This document shows, piece after piece, positions 40,780 through 47,676 of a stretch of 64,000 nt of DNA. Source of the stretch: JACCTH01 sp035253825 (GTDB lineage Bacteria; Actinomycetota; Acidimicrobiia; Spongiisociales; ZC4RG35); assembly GCA_035253825.1 (NCBI GenBank), contig DATFBM010000041.1, positions 100,453-164,452 on the forward strand, written 5' to 3'. Every line of letters begins with the position of its first letter. The stretch's first letter is position 1. The position numbers and the translations under genes are program-made. The notes under the pieces are model-generated. The model was not told the origin of the DNA, did not search any database, and was given only the letters and a program-made list of their open reading frames with translations.

Positions 40780-42486
40780 ATGGCGTATCAGGCGCTCTAT
40801 AGAAAGTACCGGCCCCAATCCTGGGAGGACGTGGTCGGGCAAAGCCATGTGACCTCGACCCTGGCCCGCGAGATCACCGAAGGTCGGGTGGCGCACGCCT
40901 ACCTATTTGCCGGACCTCGAGGCACCGGCAAGACCACCACCGCCCGCATCCTGGCCAAGGCTCTCAATTGCGAGCACCGCCTGGCAGACGGCTCGCCCGA
41001 CAACGAATGTCTCTCCTGCCTGGGCATCACCGAGGGGTCCTCGCTCGACGTGATGGAATTGGACGCCGCCTCGCACAACTCGGTCGAGGACATCCGCGAT
41101 ATGCGGCTTTCAGTCTCGACGGTCGCCTCGGGTCCCAACTCACGCCGTGTGTACATTCTCGACGAGGCGCACATGTTGTCGAAGGCAGCCGGCAACGCTC
41201 TCTTGAAAACCCTCGAAGAACCGCCGCCCCACGTGATCTTCGTACTCGCCACCACCGAGCCCTACAAGCTCGCCGACACGATCCGCAGCCGCACCCAGCG
41301 CTTCGATTTTCACCCGGTCGGCACGGAGGCCCTCGCCGCCCATCTGGGGAGGATCGCCGACCTCGAGGGATACAAGACCAACGCCAAGGCTCTGGTGGCG
41401 TTGGCCCGGCATGCCGGCGGGTCGGCTCGGGACGCCCTCTCACTGCTGGAACAGGTGGCTGCCCTCGGCTCGGACACAGTCGACCTGGCTGGTGTTCAGC
41501 GCGCCCTCGGCATGGCCGACACCGAGGCCTATATCGCCTTGGTCGAAGCCGTGGCCAAGGCTGATGCCCGAGCGGGTCTCGAGCTGGTGGCTGAGATGTC
41601 AGCCCGGGGGATCGATCTGCGCCGCTTTGTCGGCGAGGCGATCGGATTCTTCCGCGGGGTCTTTCTCGCCCACTACGCCCCCAACCTGAGCGAAGTGGCG
41701 GACGAGCCGGCGGAAGTTCTGGAGGCATGGAAAAAGGCCGCCAAGGTGGTCGGGCCGGCGGCCGTGTTGCGTGCGGTAGATCTCCTCGGCGAAGCGCTGA
41801 TTAAGCTCCGGGAGGGCCGCGAGGAACGACTGATGGTGGAGCTGGCGGTCATTCGCCTTACTCGCCCGGAGACTTCGTCTGATCCCGACGCCCTCACGGC
41901 GCGGGTGGAGAAATTAGAGCGGTTTCCTCCCCCAGCGAACGTAGTGAGCGTTGGGGGTGGTGTCGCCGGCGCCGACGGAGGGGGCACTATTGACGATGAC
42001 CGCGCCGTTCTCTCGGCTGCGCCGGTACTCCCCCCTGCTCCGGCTGCGCCGGTACTCCCCCCTGCGGGGGGAGAAAGTGGGCGGCTGACGATGGAGGCGG
42101 TGCAGAAGATCTGGCCGTCACTTTTCGGGAGCCTGCGCCAGCTTCTGGGCCCCCGGCGTTGGGCCCTCTTTCGCGAGGCCGCTCCCGGCGACATCGAGGA
42201 CGGACGGCGCCTGGTTCTCGACGTGTCCCAGGATTTTCACCTCGAGGGTTTGCGGACCGATCCCGTGGTCAGTGCTTTGGTGGCCACCCAGGCGGGCGAC
42301 CTCTTGGGCTTCCCGATCGAAGTCGGTTTTCGCAAGACCGGGGCGCCGCCCGTAAGTGAGGAGGGCGCCGTCGATGAAAGCGTGCTCGACAAAGACCGCC
42401 TGTTTGAGGCGCCACCCGAGGCGCTCGACCCCACCGCGCTCCTTGAAAAGGAGTTGGGAGCCACGCTCGTGATCGAAGACGACTAG
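40780..42486 (+). CDS. dnaX: DNA polymerase III subunit gamma/tau
   Basis: 568-residue clamp-loader ATPase. Walker A GPRGTGKTTTAR (about 46-57), Walker B YILDEAHML, sensor 1 LATTEPYKL, SRC-like motif in IRSRTQRFDF. The zinc module has LNC and NECLSC, but the first Cys of the usual P-CxxCxxC is Asp (PDNECLSC). Domain III ends near residue 365; a repeat-derived linker (about 381-435) then leads to a C-terminal tau-like domain. Heads dnaX-ybaB-recR. Confidence 0.95.
   Translation: MAYQALYRKYRPQSWEDVVGQSHVTSTLAREITEGRVAHAYLFAGPRGTGKTTTARILAKALNCEHRLADGSPDNECLSCLGITEGSSLDVMELDAASHNSVEDIRDMRLSVSTVASGPNSRRVYILDEAHMLSKAAGNALLKTLEEPPPHVIFVLATTEPYKLADTIRSRTQRFDFHPVGTEALAAHLGRIADLEGYKTNAKALVALARHAGGSARDALSLLEQVAALGSDTVDLAGVQRALGMADTEAYIALVEAVAKADARAGLELVAEMSARGIDLRRFVGEAIGFFRGVFLAHYAPNLSEVADEPAEVLEAWKKAAKVVGPAAVLRAVDLLGEALIKLREGREERLMVELAVIRLTRPETSSDPDALTARVEKLERFPPPANVVSVGGGVAGADGGGTIDDDRAVLSAAPVLPPAPAAPVLPPAGGESGRLTMEAVQKIWPSLFGSLRQLLGPRRWALFREAAPGDIEDGRRLVLDVSQDFHLEGLRTDPVVSALVATQAGDLLGFPIEVGFRKTGAPPVSEEGAVDESVLDKDRLFEAPPEALDPTALLEKELGATLVIEDD
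41922..41986. repeat. palindromic repeat family 1 inside dnaX
   Basis: 65 nt that align, base for base with few changes and small gaps, with the reverse complement of 61734-61798: GTTTCCTCCCCCAGCGA..., then ...GTTGGGGG-GG and GGCGCC-GGAGGGGG. The core forms an 11-bp CCTCCCCCAGCG/CGTTGGGGGTGG stem. It is translated in frame as the Gly/Pro/Val-rich linker of DnaX. Confidence 0.75.
42013..42084. repeat. palindromic repeat family 2 inside dnaX
   Basis: Two near-tandem copies of CGGCTGCGCCGGTACTCCCC (next bases CCTG), then CTCCCCCC-TGC-GGGGGGAG, a perfect 8-bp-armed hairpin, and GAAAGTGGGCGG. Read on the minus strand it resembles 45444-45490 (CACTTTCTCCCCCC, then CAGGGG, then CGCAGCC). Encodes the repeated AAPVLPPA of the linker. 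Confidence 0.65.
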
Positions 42487-42496
42487 AGGGCTTGGG

Positions 42497-42502
42497 TACC
42501 CT
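42497..42502 (+). promoter_or_regulatory. -10-like box of ybaB gene
   Basis: TACCCT ending 8 nt before the ATG at 42511, inside the 24-bp gap after dnaX; an internal promoter is possible. Confidence 0.35.
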
Positions 42503-42510
42503 CGCAGGAC

Positions 42511-42837
42511 ATGACCACGAACGACGGCCCGAACCTGGACCTCGGCTCCATGCTTCGTCAGGCGCAGAAGATGTCCGAGGATCTGGCCTCGCGCCAGGCG
42601 GAGCTGGCGGGTCGCCGATACGAGGGCAGCGCCGGGGGAGGAGTGGTCACGGTGACGATCGTCGGGGGCAAGGTGGCCACCATCGCCATCGACCCTTCCG
42701 TGACCGACGACGCCGAGATGCTCGCCGATCTCATCACCGTGGCCGTCAACAGTGCCCTCGACGCCGCGGCTGCTGACAGCGAAAAGGAGATGGGCGAACT
42801 GACCGGGGGGCTCGACCTCGGCGGCCTCCTGGGCTGA
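42511..42837 (+). CDS. YbaB/EbfC family nucleoid-associated protein
   Basis: 108 residues; helical N-terminus with LGSMLRQAQKMSEDLASRQAE, central strands VVTVTIVGGKVATIAIDPSV, C-terminal helix LADLITVAVNSALDAAAADS and Gly-rich tail. Forms DNA-binding dimers. Position between dnaX and recR is conserved across bacteria and supports a role linked to DNA repair or replication. Confidence 0.94.
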   Translation: MTTNDGPNLDLGSMLRQAQKMSEDLASRQAELAGRRYEGSAGGGVVTVTIVGGKVATIAIDPSVTDDAEMLADLITVAVNSALDAAAADSEKEMGELTGGLDLGGLLG

Positions 42838-42838
42838 G

Positions 42839-43432
42839 ATGTTCGAAGGCCCGCTCCAGCGCCTGATCGATGAGCTGGCGCGCCTTCCCGGGGTCGGGAG
42901 GAAGAGCGCCCAACGAATGGCCTTCCACCTGCTGGGAGTGGAGCGAGAGGACGCCCTCAGGCTGTCGTCCGCCATCGTCGACATGCGCGATCAGCTTCGC
43001 ATCTGCAGCCGTTGCTTCAACGTGACGGCCAGCGAAGAATGTTCGATCTGTCGTGACCCCAAGCGCGATCAGACCGTGGTGTGCGTGGTCGAGCGGGCAC
43101 AGGACATCGCCGTGATCGAACGGACCCAGGAATTCGGCGGTCGCTATCACGTCCTGGGCGGAGCCATCTCCCCCATTGGAGGCATCGGACCCAGCCAGCT
43201 TCATATCGCCGAGCTGGGCAAGCGAATCGAAGACGAGGGAATCACGGAGCTGATCCTCGCCACCAATCCCACGGTCGAAGGTGATGTCACCGCCATGTAC
43301 ATCGCCCGGGAGATGAAACCGCGCGGAGTGCGAGTTACCCGATTGGCGATGGGCCTGCCGGTGGGTGGTGACCTCGACTATGCCGACGAGTTGACCCTGG
43401 GCCGCGCTCTCGCCGGTCGCTCCGAGCTCTAG
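42839..43432 (+). CDS. recR: recombination protein RecR
   Basis: 197 residues: helix-hairpin-helix LPGVGRKSAQRMAFHLL (about 15-30), zinc finger CSRCFNVTASEECSIC (Cys57, 60, 69, 72), Toprim domain with VVERAQDIAVIERT, and the C-terminal YADELTLGRALAGR. Acts with RecF/RecO in gap repair. Starts 1 bp after the ybaB stop codon. Confidence 0.96.
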   Translation: MFEGPLQRLIDELARLPGVGRKSAQRMAFHLLGVEREDALRLSSAIVDMRDQLRICSRCFNVTASEECSICRDPKRDQTVVCVVERAQDIAVIERTQEFGGRYHVLGGAISPIGGIGPSQLHIAELGKRIEDEGITELILATNPTVEGDVTAMYIAREMKPRGVRVTRLAMGLPVGGDLDYADELTLGRALAGRSEL

Positions 43433-44790
43433 GCCACCACCACCGTCTTCTGGTTGACGAACTCTTTGATCCCGAGCACCGAGAGCTCGCGCCCATAGCC
43501 CGACGCCTTCACCCCTCCGAAGGGCAAACGCGGATCAGACGCCACCAGGGCGTTGACGAAACAACAACCCGCTTCGAGGCGGGTGGCTGCCAGGTGTTCC
43601 GCCCGTTCGATATCACGCGAGAAAACGGCCGCTCCCAGCCCGAAGGATGTGTCGTTCGCAACCCTCACCGCCTCACCTTCCGACTCGACCGCGATCACTG
43701 CCGCCACCGGACCGAACAGCTCCTCCGAGTATGCGGCCATTCCCTCTTTGACTCCGGCCAGTACCGAAGCGGGATAGAAAGCTCCCGGTCCCTCCGGCAC
43801 TTCGGCCCCCAAAAGCGCAGTGGCTCCTCCCTCGAGAGTGCGGGTCACTTGTCGGTGGAGCTCGTCGCGGAGGTCAGTCCGGGCGAGTGGTCCGAGACGA
43901 GTTTCCTCTTCGAGCGGATCACCCATCTCGTAGGCCGCCATCTCCTTCGTGAAGGCCTCAGTGAAGGGATCGATGACCTCGTCGACGACGATAAAGCGTT
44001 TGGCGGCGATACAGCTCTGCCCGTTGTTGATGGTGCGACTCTGAGCACAGATTGCGGCGGCCTTCTCTAGATCGGCATCGGCGAGGATCAGGTAGGGATC
44101 GCTCCCGCCCAGCTCGAGGACCGTCTTCTTGAGCAAGGACCCGGCTTTAGCGGCGACGGCTCGTCCGGCCGGCTCGCTTCCTGTGAGCGTGGCCGCCACG
44201 ACACGAGGATCGTCTAGGACTTTCCCGACCCTTTCGGAGCCGATCAGCAGGGTCGAGAAGAGTCCGGCGGGAAACCCCGCTTCGTCGAGGATCTCGTCGA
44301 TTTGGAGGGCGCAGCCAGACACGTTGGAGGCGTGCTTGAGCACCCCCGCATTCCCCGCCATCAGGGCCGGGGCGATGAAACGAAAGACCTGCCAGAACGG
44401 AAAATTCCACGGCATCACGGCCAGCACCACGCCGAGGGGTTCATGATGGATATAGCTCTTCGAGCGTTCGGTACTCACCGGCTGGTCGGCGAGCATCGCC
44501 TCTGCTTCCTCTGAGTAGTAGCGACAAGCCCAGGCACACTTCTCGGCTTCGGCTCTTCCCGCCGCCACCGGCTTTCCCATTTCAATTGCCATCAGCCGGG
44601 CGAGCTCCTCCTTGCGCTTTTCGAGGATCTCACCGGCTCTTGACATCGCCTCGGCTCGCTCCGAGAAAGAGGTCTTTCGCCATTGGCGAAAGGCCTGATG
44701 GGCGGCTTCGAGACGACGATCCACCTCGCGGTCGTCGTGTTCGGGATATTCGGCGACCACCTCGTCGGTGGTGGGGTTGATCGACTTCAT
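43429..44790 (-). CDS. NAD(P)-dependent succinate-semialdehyde dehydrogenase-like
   Basis: 453-residue aldehyde dehydrogenase starting MKSINPTTDEVVAEYPEH, pattern of the GabD/Sad branch. PWNFPFWQVFRFIAPALMAGN, catalytic Glu in LELGGSDPYLIL, catalytic Cys in NNGQSCIAAKRF, and the end LPFGGVKASGYGREL with KEFVNQKTV. Oxidises succinate semialdehyde or a similar aldehyde. ATG at 44790 follows TAGGTT by 7 nt; the longer frame to 44940 lies in the HAD gene. Convergent 4-bp overlap with recR. Confidence 0.9.
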   Translation of the reverse strand: MKSINPTTDEVVAEYPEHDDREVDRRLEAAHQAFRQWRKTSFSERAEAMSRAGEILEKRKEELARLMAIEMGKPVAAGRAEAEKCAWACRYYSEEAEAMLADQPVSTERSKSYIHHEPLGVVLAVMPWNFPFWQVFRFIAPALMAGNAGVLKHASNVSGCALQIDEILDEAGFPAGLFSTLLIGSERVGKVLDDPRVVAATLTGSEPAGRAVAAKAGSLLKKTVLELGGSDPYLILADADLEKAAAICAQSRTINNGQSCIAAKRFIVVDEVIDPFTEAFTKEMAAYEMGDPLEEETRLGPLARTDLRDELHRQVTRTLEGGATALLGAEVPEGPGAFYPASVLAGVKEGMAAYSEELFGPVAAVIAVESEGEAVRVANDTSFGLGAAVFSRDIERAEHLAATRLEAGCCFVNALVASDPRLPFGGVKASGYGRELSVLGIKEFVNQKTVVVA

Positions 44791-44797
44791 CGTCCCA

Positions 44798-44803
44798 AAC
44801 CTA
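44798..44803 (-). promoter_or_regulatory. -10-like box of succinate-semialdehyde dehydrogenase-like gene
   Basis: TAGGTT ending 7 nt before the ATG at 44790; it overlaps the stop codon of the upstream HAD gene (44801-44803). Confidence 0.45.
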
Positions 44804-45448
44804 GTTGCCGAGGGCGAGTTCGACCGCGGCCCGAAGGGAGGAGACAACAGGCGCACCCGTGGCCTCGAGGTCGACTCGATGATGCGATCCTCCCTCGTAG
44901 AGGATCGGACGGGCGCCGACGTGCTGGGCGGCGGTGGCATCGTCGGGGGTGTCGCCGATCACCACCACCCGCCGCGGGTCCTCGCCGGTCGTGAGCTGTC
45001 GCAGATGGCGTTCGAGGTATTGCGCTTTGAGGTCCCCCGGGCTGCCCTCAGCCAGACCGTCGATCCGATCGAAGTACGCCTCGATGCCGAGCTTCTTCAC
45101 CAGGGGGACGAGGTCGGGATGCGGAAACATTGAGAGGAGCGACTGGGTGTTTCCGCCGCGGGCGGCCTGATCGAGTGCGTCGCGGGCATCCTCGGTGAGA
45201 TGTGCCCTCACCAGTGCCCGGCGGTAGGAGTCATGGAAAACGCGATCGATCTCGTTCCATTCTTCCCCGCTGAGCTCCCGGTCGAGGAGCCTGTCGTAGA
45301 AGAGCTTGACCGGCCGCGTGTAGTGCGAGCGGTAGCCGTCGAGATCGATCGGTCCTGCTCCCATCGTCGCCAGGCCATCGTTGACAGAGGCCACGACCAC
45401 GTGGAGGTCATCAAAAAGCGTCCCGTTCCAGTCCCAAACGATGTGCAC
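44801..45448 (-). CDS. HAD-superfamily phosphatase (phosphoglycolate phosphatase-like)
   Basis: 215 residues: VHIVWDWNGTLFDDL (motif I DxD with Asp at 6 and 8 as DWNGT), LSMFPHPDLVPLVKKLG, Lys in GDLKAQYLERHL, and motif IV VVVIGDTPDDATAAQHVGA. The helical cap is of the Gph/PGPase type. Substrate unassigned. GTG at 45448 is preceded by GGGGGGAG, which is part of repeat family 2; the longer open frame upstream crosses the nitroreductase gene and is rejected. Confidence 0.83.
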   Translation of the reverse strand: MHIVWDWNGTLFDDLHVVVASVNDGLATMGAGPIDLDGYRSHYTRPVKLFYDRLLDRELSGEEWNEIDRVFHDSYRRALVRAHLTEDARDALDQAARGGNTQSLLSMFPHPDLVPLVKKLGIEAYFDRIDGLAEGSPGDLKAQYLERHLRQLTTGEDPRRVVVIGDTPDDATAAQHVGARPILYEGGSHHRVDLEATGAPVVSSLRAAVELALGN

Positions 45449-45490
45449 TTTCTCCCCCCTAACAGGGGTGAGAGCCGCCGCAGCCCGGGC
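45444..45490. repeat. palindromic repeat family 2, copy at HAD gene start
   Basis: CACTTTCTCCCCCCTAACAG then GGGTGAGAGCCGCCGCAGCC, with hairpin CTCCCCCCT-AAC-AGGGGTGAG. Matches the minus-strand reading of 42013-42084 over about 40 nt. The repeat contains the Shine-Dalgarno and the GTG start codon of the HAD gene. Confidence 0.6.
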
Positions 45491-45498
45491 GCGTCTCG

Positions 45499-46011
45499 TC
45501 AGTAGGAGTTCCAGTGGACGAATTCGTCGAGGGGCTTGCGCCCGCTCATTCGAGAGGGCCGAATCACTTCGGCCGGATAGCCCAGCGCCACGCCGTATCG
45601 ACAGAAATTCCCGGCGGGAATCCTCAGGACCCGAGCGGCCTCCTCCTGGCGGTGAAAGGTCACTGGACAAGTGGCCACCCCGATGGCTCTGGCCGCCAGC
45701 ATCAGGTTCTGGGCGAGTCGACCGATGTCGAATTCGTACTCGGTTCCTTCCTGAATCAAGGCGATGGCCATTGGTGCCCGGCGGAGGGGGTCGGTGAAAT
45801 CGCCGCTTCTCGCCAATCGTTCCTTCTGGTCGGGATCGGTGACGACGATCACCGACCAGCTCTGCCGGTTCTTGGACGATCCCGTCCATCTTCCCGCCTC
45901 GAGGATGGCGTGAAGATCGGGATCGGATAGCGGACGGCTGTCGAAGTCCCGCACCGCTCGCAGCCGCAGAACGTTGCGATAGGTTTCGGGAAGGTTCTTT
46001 GGTCCCGGCAT
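45499..46011 (-). CDS. nitroreductase family protein
   Basis: 170-residue FMN-dependent oxidoreductase fold. LRAVRDFDSRPLSDPDLHAILEAGRWTGSSKNRQSWSVIVVTD at the N-terminus has the FMN-phosphate Arg and Ser/Asn region; LAQNLMLAARAIGVATCPVTF and YGVALGYPAE complete it. Shorter than classic NfsA/NfsB. Starts 2 bp after the glpX stop on the same strand. Substrate unknown. Confidence 0.85.
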   Translation of the reverse strand: MPGPKNLPETYRNVLRLRAVRDFDSRPLSDPDLHAILEAGRWTGSSKNRQSWSVIVVTDPDQKERLARSGDFTDPLRRAPMAIALIQEGTEYEFDIGRLAQNLMLAARAIGVATCPVTFHRQEEAARVLRIPAGNFCRYGVALGYPAEVIRPSRMSGRKPLDEFVHWNSY

Positions 46012-46013
46012 TT

Positions 46014-47003
46014 TCAGTCGAGGCTCGGGGCAGCGATCTCGCGCAGGCGGCCCAAATTGTGGTGGGCGTCCATATATCGGATCGAGCCGGTCTTGGATCG
46101 CATGATGACCGAGTGAGTGGTGACGCGAGCTCCAGAGAAGTCGACCCCACGGAGATAGTCACCGCCAGTTACCCCGGTGGCAGCGAAGAACACGTTCTTC
46201 GAACCTACGAGATCATCAGTCGTGAGGATCTGTTCGAGGTCAAGGTCATGCTCCTTGGCGAAGGCGCGCTCGCGGTCGTCGCGAGGCCAGAGCCGGCATT
46301 GCATCTCCCCTCCCATGCATTTCAACGCCGCCGCCGCCAACACCGCTTCGGGGGAACCCCCGATCCCCATGAGAAGGTCGATGCTGGTATCGGGCCGGGC
46401 AGTGGCGATGGCCGCGGCGACGTCTCCATCACGGATCATGCGGATTCGCGCCCCTTCCATTCGAATCGCATCGACGTAATCGGAATTGCGCGGGCGATCG
46501 AGCAGTACCACGGTCAGATCGGAGACGTCTTTCTCCTTGGCCTTGGCGACCTTGCGAAGCGTGTCGGCAGCAGGTGCATCAAGGTCCACCTGGCCGGCGG
46601 CTTCGGGCCCTACCGCCAGCTTGTCCATGTAGACCAAATCGCCCGGGGCGTACATCAGTCCAGTCCCTTCGGCTACGGCGATCACCGATAGTGCCCCGGG
46701 TTCGCCCTTGGAGGTGAGGGTGGTCCCATCGACAGGGTCGACTGCCACTTCCACCTTCATCCCGTGGCCGGTCCCGACCCTTTCGCCGTTGAAAAGCATC
46801 GGGGCTTCGTCCTTCTTCCCTTCTCCGATGATTACGACGCCGTCGATGTCAATGGTGGCGAGGTGAGCCCGCATCCCGTCGACTGCCGCCTGGTCAGCCT
46901 GCTCTTTGTCACCGCGGCCCATCCAGCGGGCGGCGGCCATGGCCGCGGTCTCTGTGACCCGAACCAGGTCGAGACCCAGGTTGCGCTCGATCGGCTCCGC
47001 CAT
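46014..47003 (-). CDS. glpX: class II fructose-1,6-bisphosphatase
   Basis: 329-residue GlpX, the gluconeogenic phosphatase usual in actinobacteria. VVIIGEGKKDEAPMLFNGE, then VDPVDGTTLTSKGEPGALSVIA (metal sites), IGGSPEAVLAAAALKCMGGEMQ, TGVTGGDYLRGV. ATG at 47003 follows TACGCT by 6 nt; upstream in-frame codons to 47063 would enter the divergent epimerase gene. Confidence 0.95.
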   Translation of the reverse strand: MAEPIERNLGLDLVRVTETAAMAAARWMGRGDKEQADQAAVDGMRAHLATIDIDGVVIIGEGKKDEAPMLFNGERVGTGHGMKVEVAVDPVDGTTLTSKGEPGALSVIAVAEGTGLMYAPGDLVYMDKLAVGPEAAGQVDLDAPAADTLRKVAKAKEKDVSDLTVVLLDRPRNSDYVDAIRMEGARIRMIRDGDVAAAIATARPDTSIDLLMGIGGSPEAVLAAAALKCMGGEMQCRLWPRDDRERAFAKEHDLDLEQILTTDDLVGSKNVFFAATGVTGGDYLRGVDFSGARVTTHSVIMRSKTGSIRYMDAHHNLGRLREIAAPSLD

Positions 47004-47009
47004 TGGGCA

Positions 47010-47015
47010 AGCGTA
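47010..47015 (-). promoter_or_regulatory. -10-like box of glpX
   Basis: TACGCT ending 6 nt before the ATG at 47003; no Shine-Dalgarno. Confidence 0.45.
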
Positions 47016-47041
47016 GAAAGCGGCCGGTGGGGCTGCCACGC

Positions 47042-47047
47042 CAGAAT
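47042..47047 (+). promoter_or_regulatory. -10-like box of methylmalonyl-CoA epimerase gene
   Basis: CAGAAT (A-n3-T conserved) ending 6 nt before the GTG at 47054; back to back with the glpX box in the 50-bp divergent gap. Confidence 0.3.
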
Positions 47048-47053
47048 GAGACC

Positions 47054-47461
47054 GTGCTCGCATACAACCTGGACCACGTCGGTATCGCAGTGCGCGACCT
47101 CGAAGCCGCTCTGGAGGGGTATCGGAGCCGCTACGGGATCGAGCCCAGCCATCGCGAGGTGGTCGAAAGCCAGGGGGTGGAGGAAGCCCTGCTTCCGCTG
47201 GGTGGCTCTTTCATCCAACTGCTCCTCCCACTCACTCCCGAATCCCCCGTCGGGCGATTTCTCGAGAAGCGAGGAGAAGGACTGCATCATGTGGCGTACG
47301 CAGTGCTCGATCTCGACGAATCGCTGGCGCATCTGCGCCACGCCGGCGCCCGTTTGATCGATGACGTGCCCCGGCCCGGAGGGCGAGGAGCGCGGGTCGC
47401 GTTCGTTCACCCCGCCGATCTCGCCGGTACTCTGATCGAGCTAGTGGAGCCAGCGCCGTGA
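47054..47461 (+). CDS. mce: methylmalonyl-CoA epimerase
   Basis: 135-residue glyoxalase/VOC-fold protein: LDHVGIAVRDLEAALEGY with the metal His, then EEALLPLGGSFIQLLLPL, EGLHHVAYAVLDLDESLAHL with the second His and AGTLIELVEP with the Glu. Interconverts (R)- and (S)-methylmalonyl-CoA in propionyl-CoA metabolism. GTG at 47054 gives the canonical N-terminus. The next gene overlaps by 4 bp (GTGA). Confidence 0.92.
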   Translation: MLAYNLDHVGIAVRDLEAALEGYRSRYGIEPSHREVVESQGVEEALLPLGGSFIQLLLPLTPESPVGRFLEKRGEGLHHVAYAVLDLDESLAHLRHAGARLIDDVPRPGGRGARVAFVHPADLAGTLIELVEPAP

Positions 47462-47676
47462 CTTCAGTTGAAATCCGCGGAGGCGCCGACGAGTACGAGG
47501 CCGCCGTGATTGCCGCGGTATTCCTCCGACTTCTAGAGGAACGGGCTGCCGCCCGTGCCGTTCTCCCGCCGCGCCGCCGTCCCTCCGCCTGGGTGAGTGC
47601 CTATCACGATCCTCATCCCGACGACCCGTATGACTCGATCAGGCCGGAGCGTCGGGGTCAACTTCCGGCTCGCTAG
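47458..47676 (+). CDS. putative acyl-CoA carboxylase epsilon-like subunit
   Basis: 72 residues. The start VEIRGGADEYEAAVIAAVFLRLLEE followed by an Ala/Arg/Pro linker and SAWVSAYHDP is the layout of actinobacterial biotin-dependent acyl-CoA carboxylase epsilon subunits (RG...E-AA-VAV ... W), which bind the beta subunit. Coupling to methylmalonyl-CoA epimerase fits propionyl-CoA carboxylase. The catalytic subunits are not in this window. Assignment by pattern only. Ends in a 38-bp convergent overlap with murJ. Confidence 0.55.
   Translation: MTSVEIRGGADEYEAAVIAAVFLRLLEERAAARAVLPPRRRPSAWVSAYHDPHPDDPYDSIRPERRGQLPAR

Noticed and set aside
41922..42084. Intein or frameshift in dnaX
   Set aside because: The frame stays open, no intein motifs are seen, and the tau C-terminal domain follows normally; repeat insertion explains the region.
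44801..46162. A single 453-residue open frame spanning HAD and nitroreductase regions
   Set aside because: Only the part from 45448 has HAD motifs; upstream the real nitroreductase is in another frame on the same strand, so the extension is a shadow.
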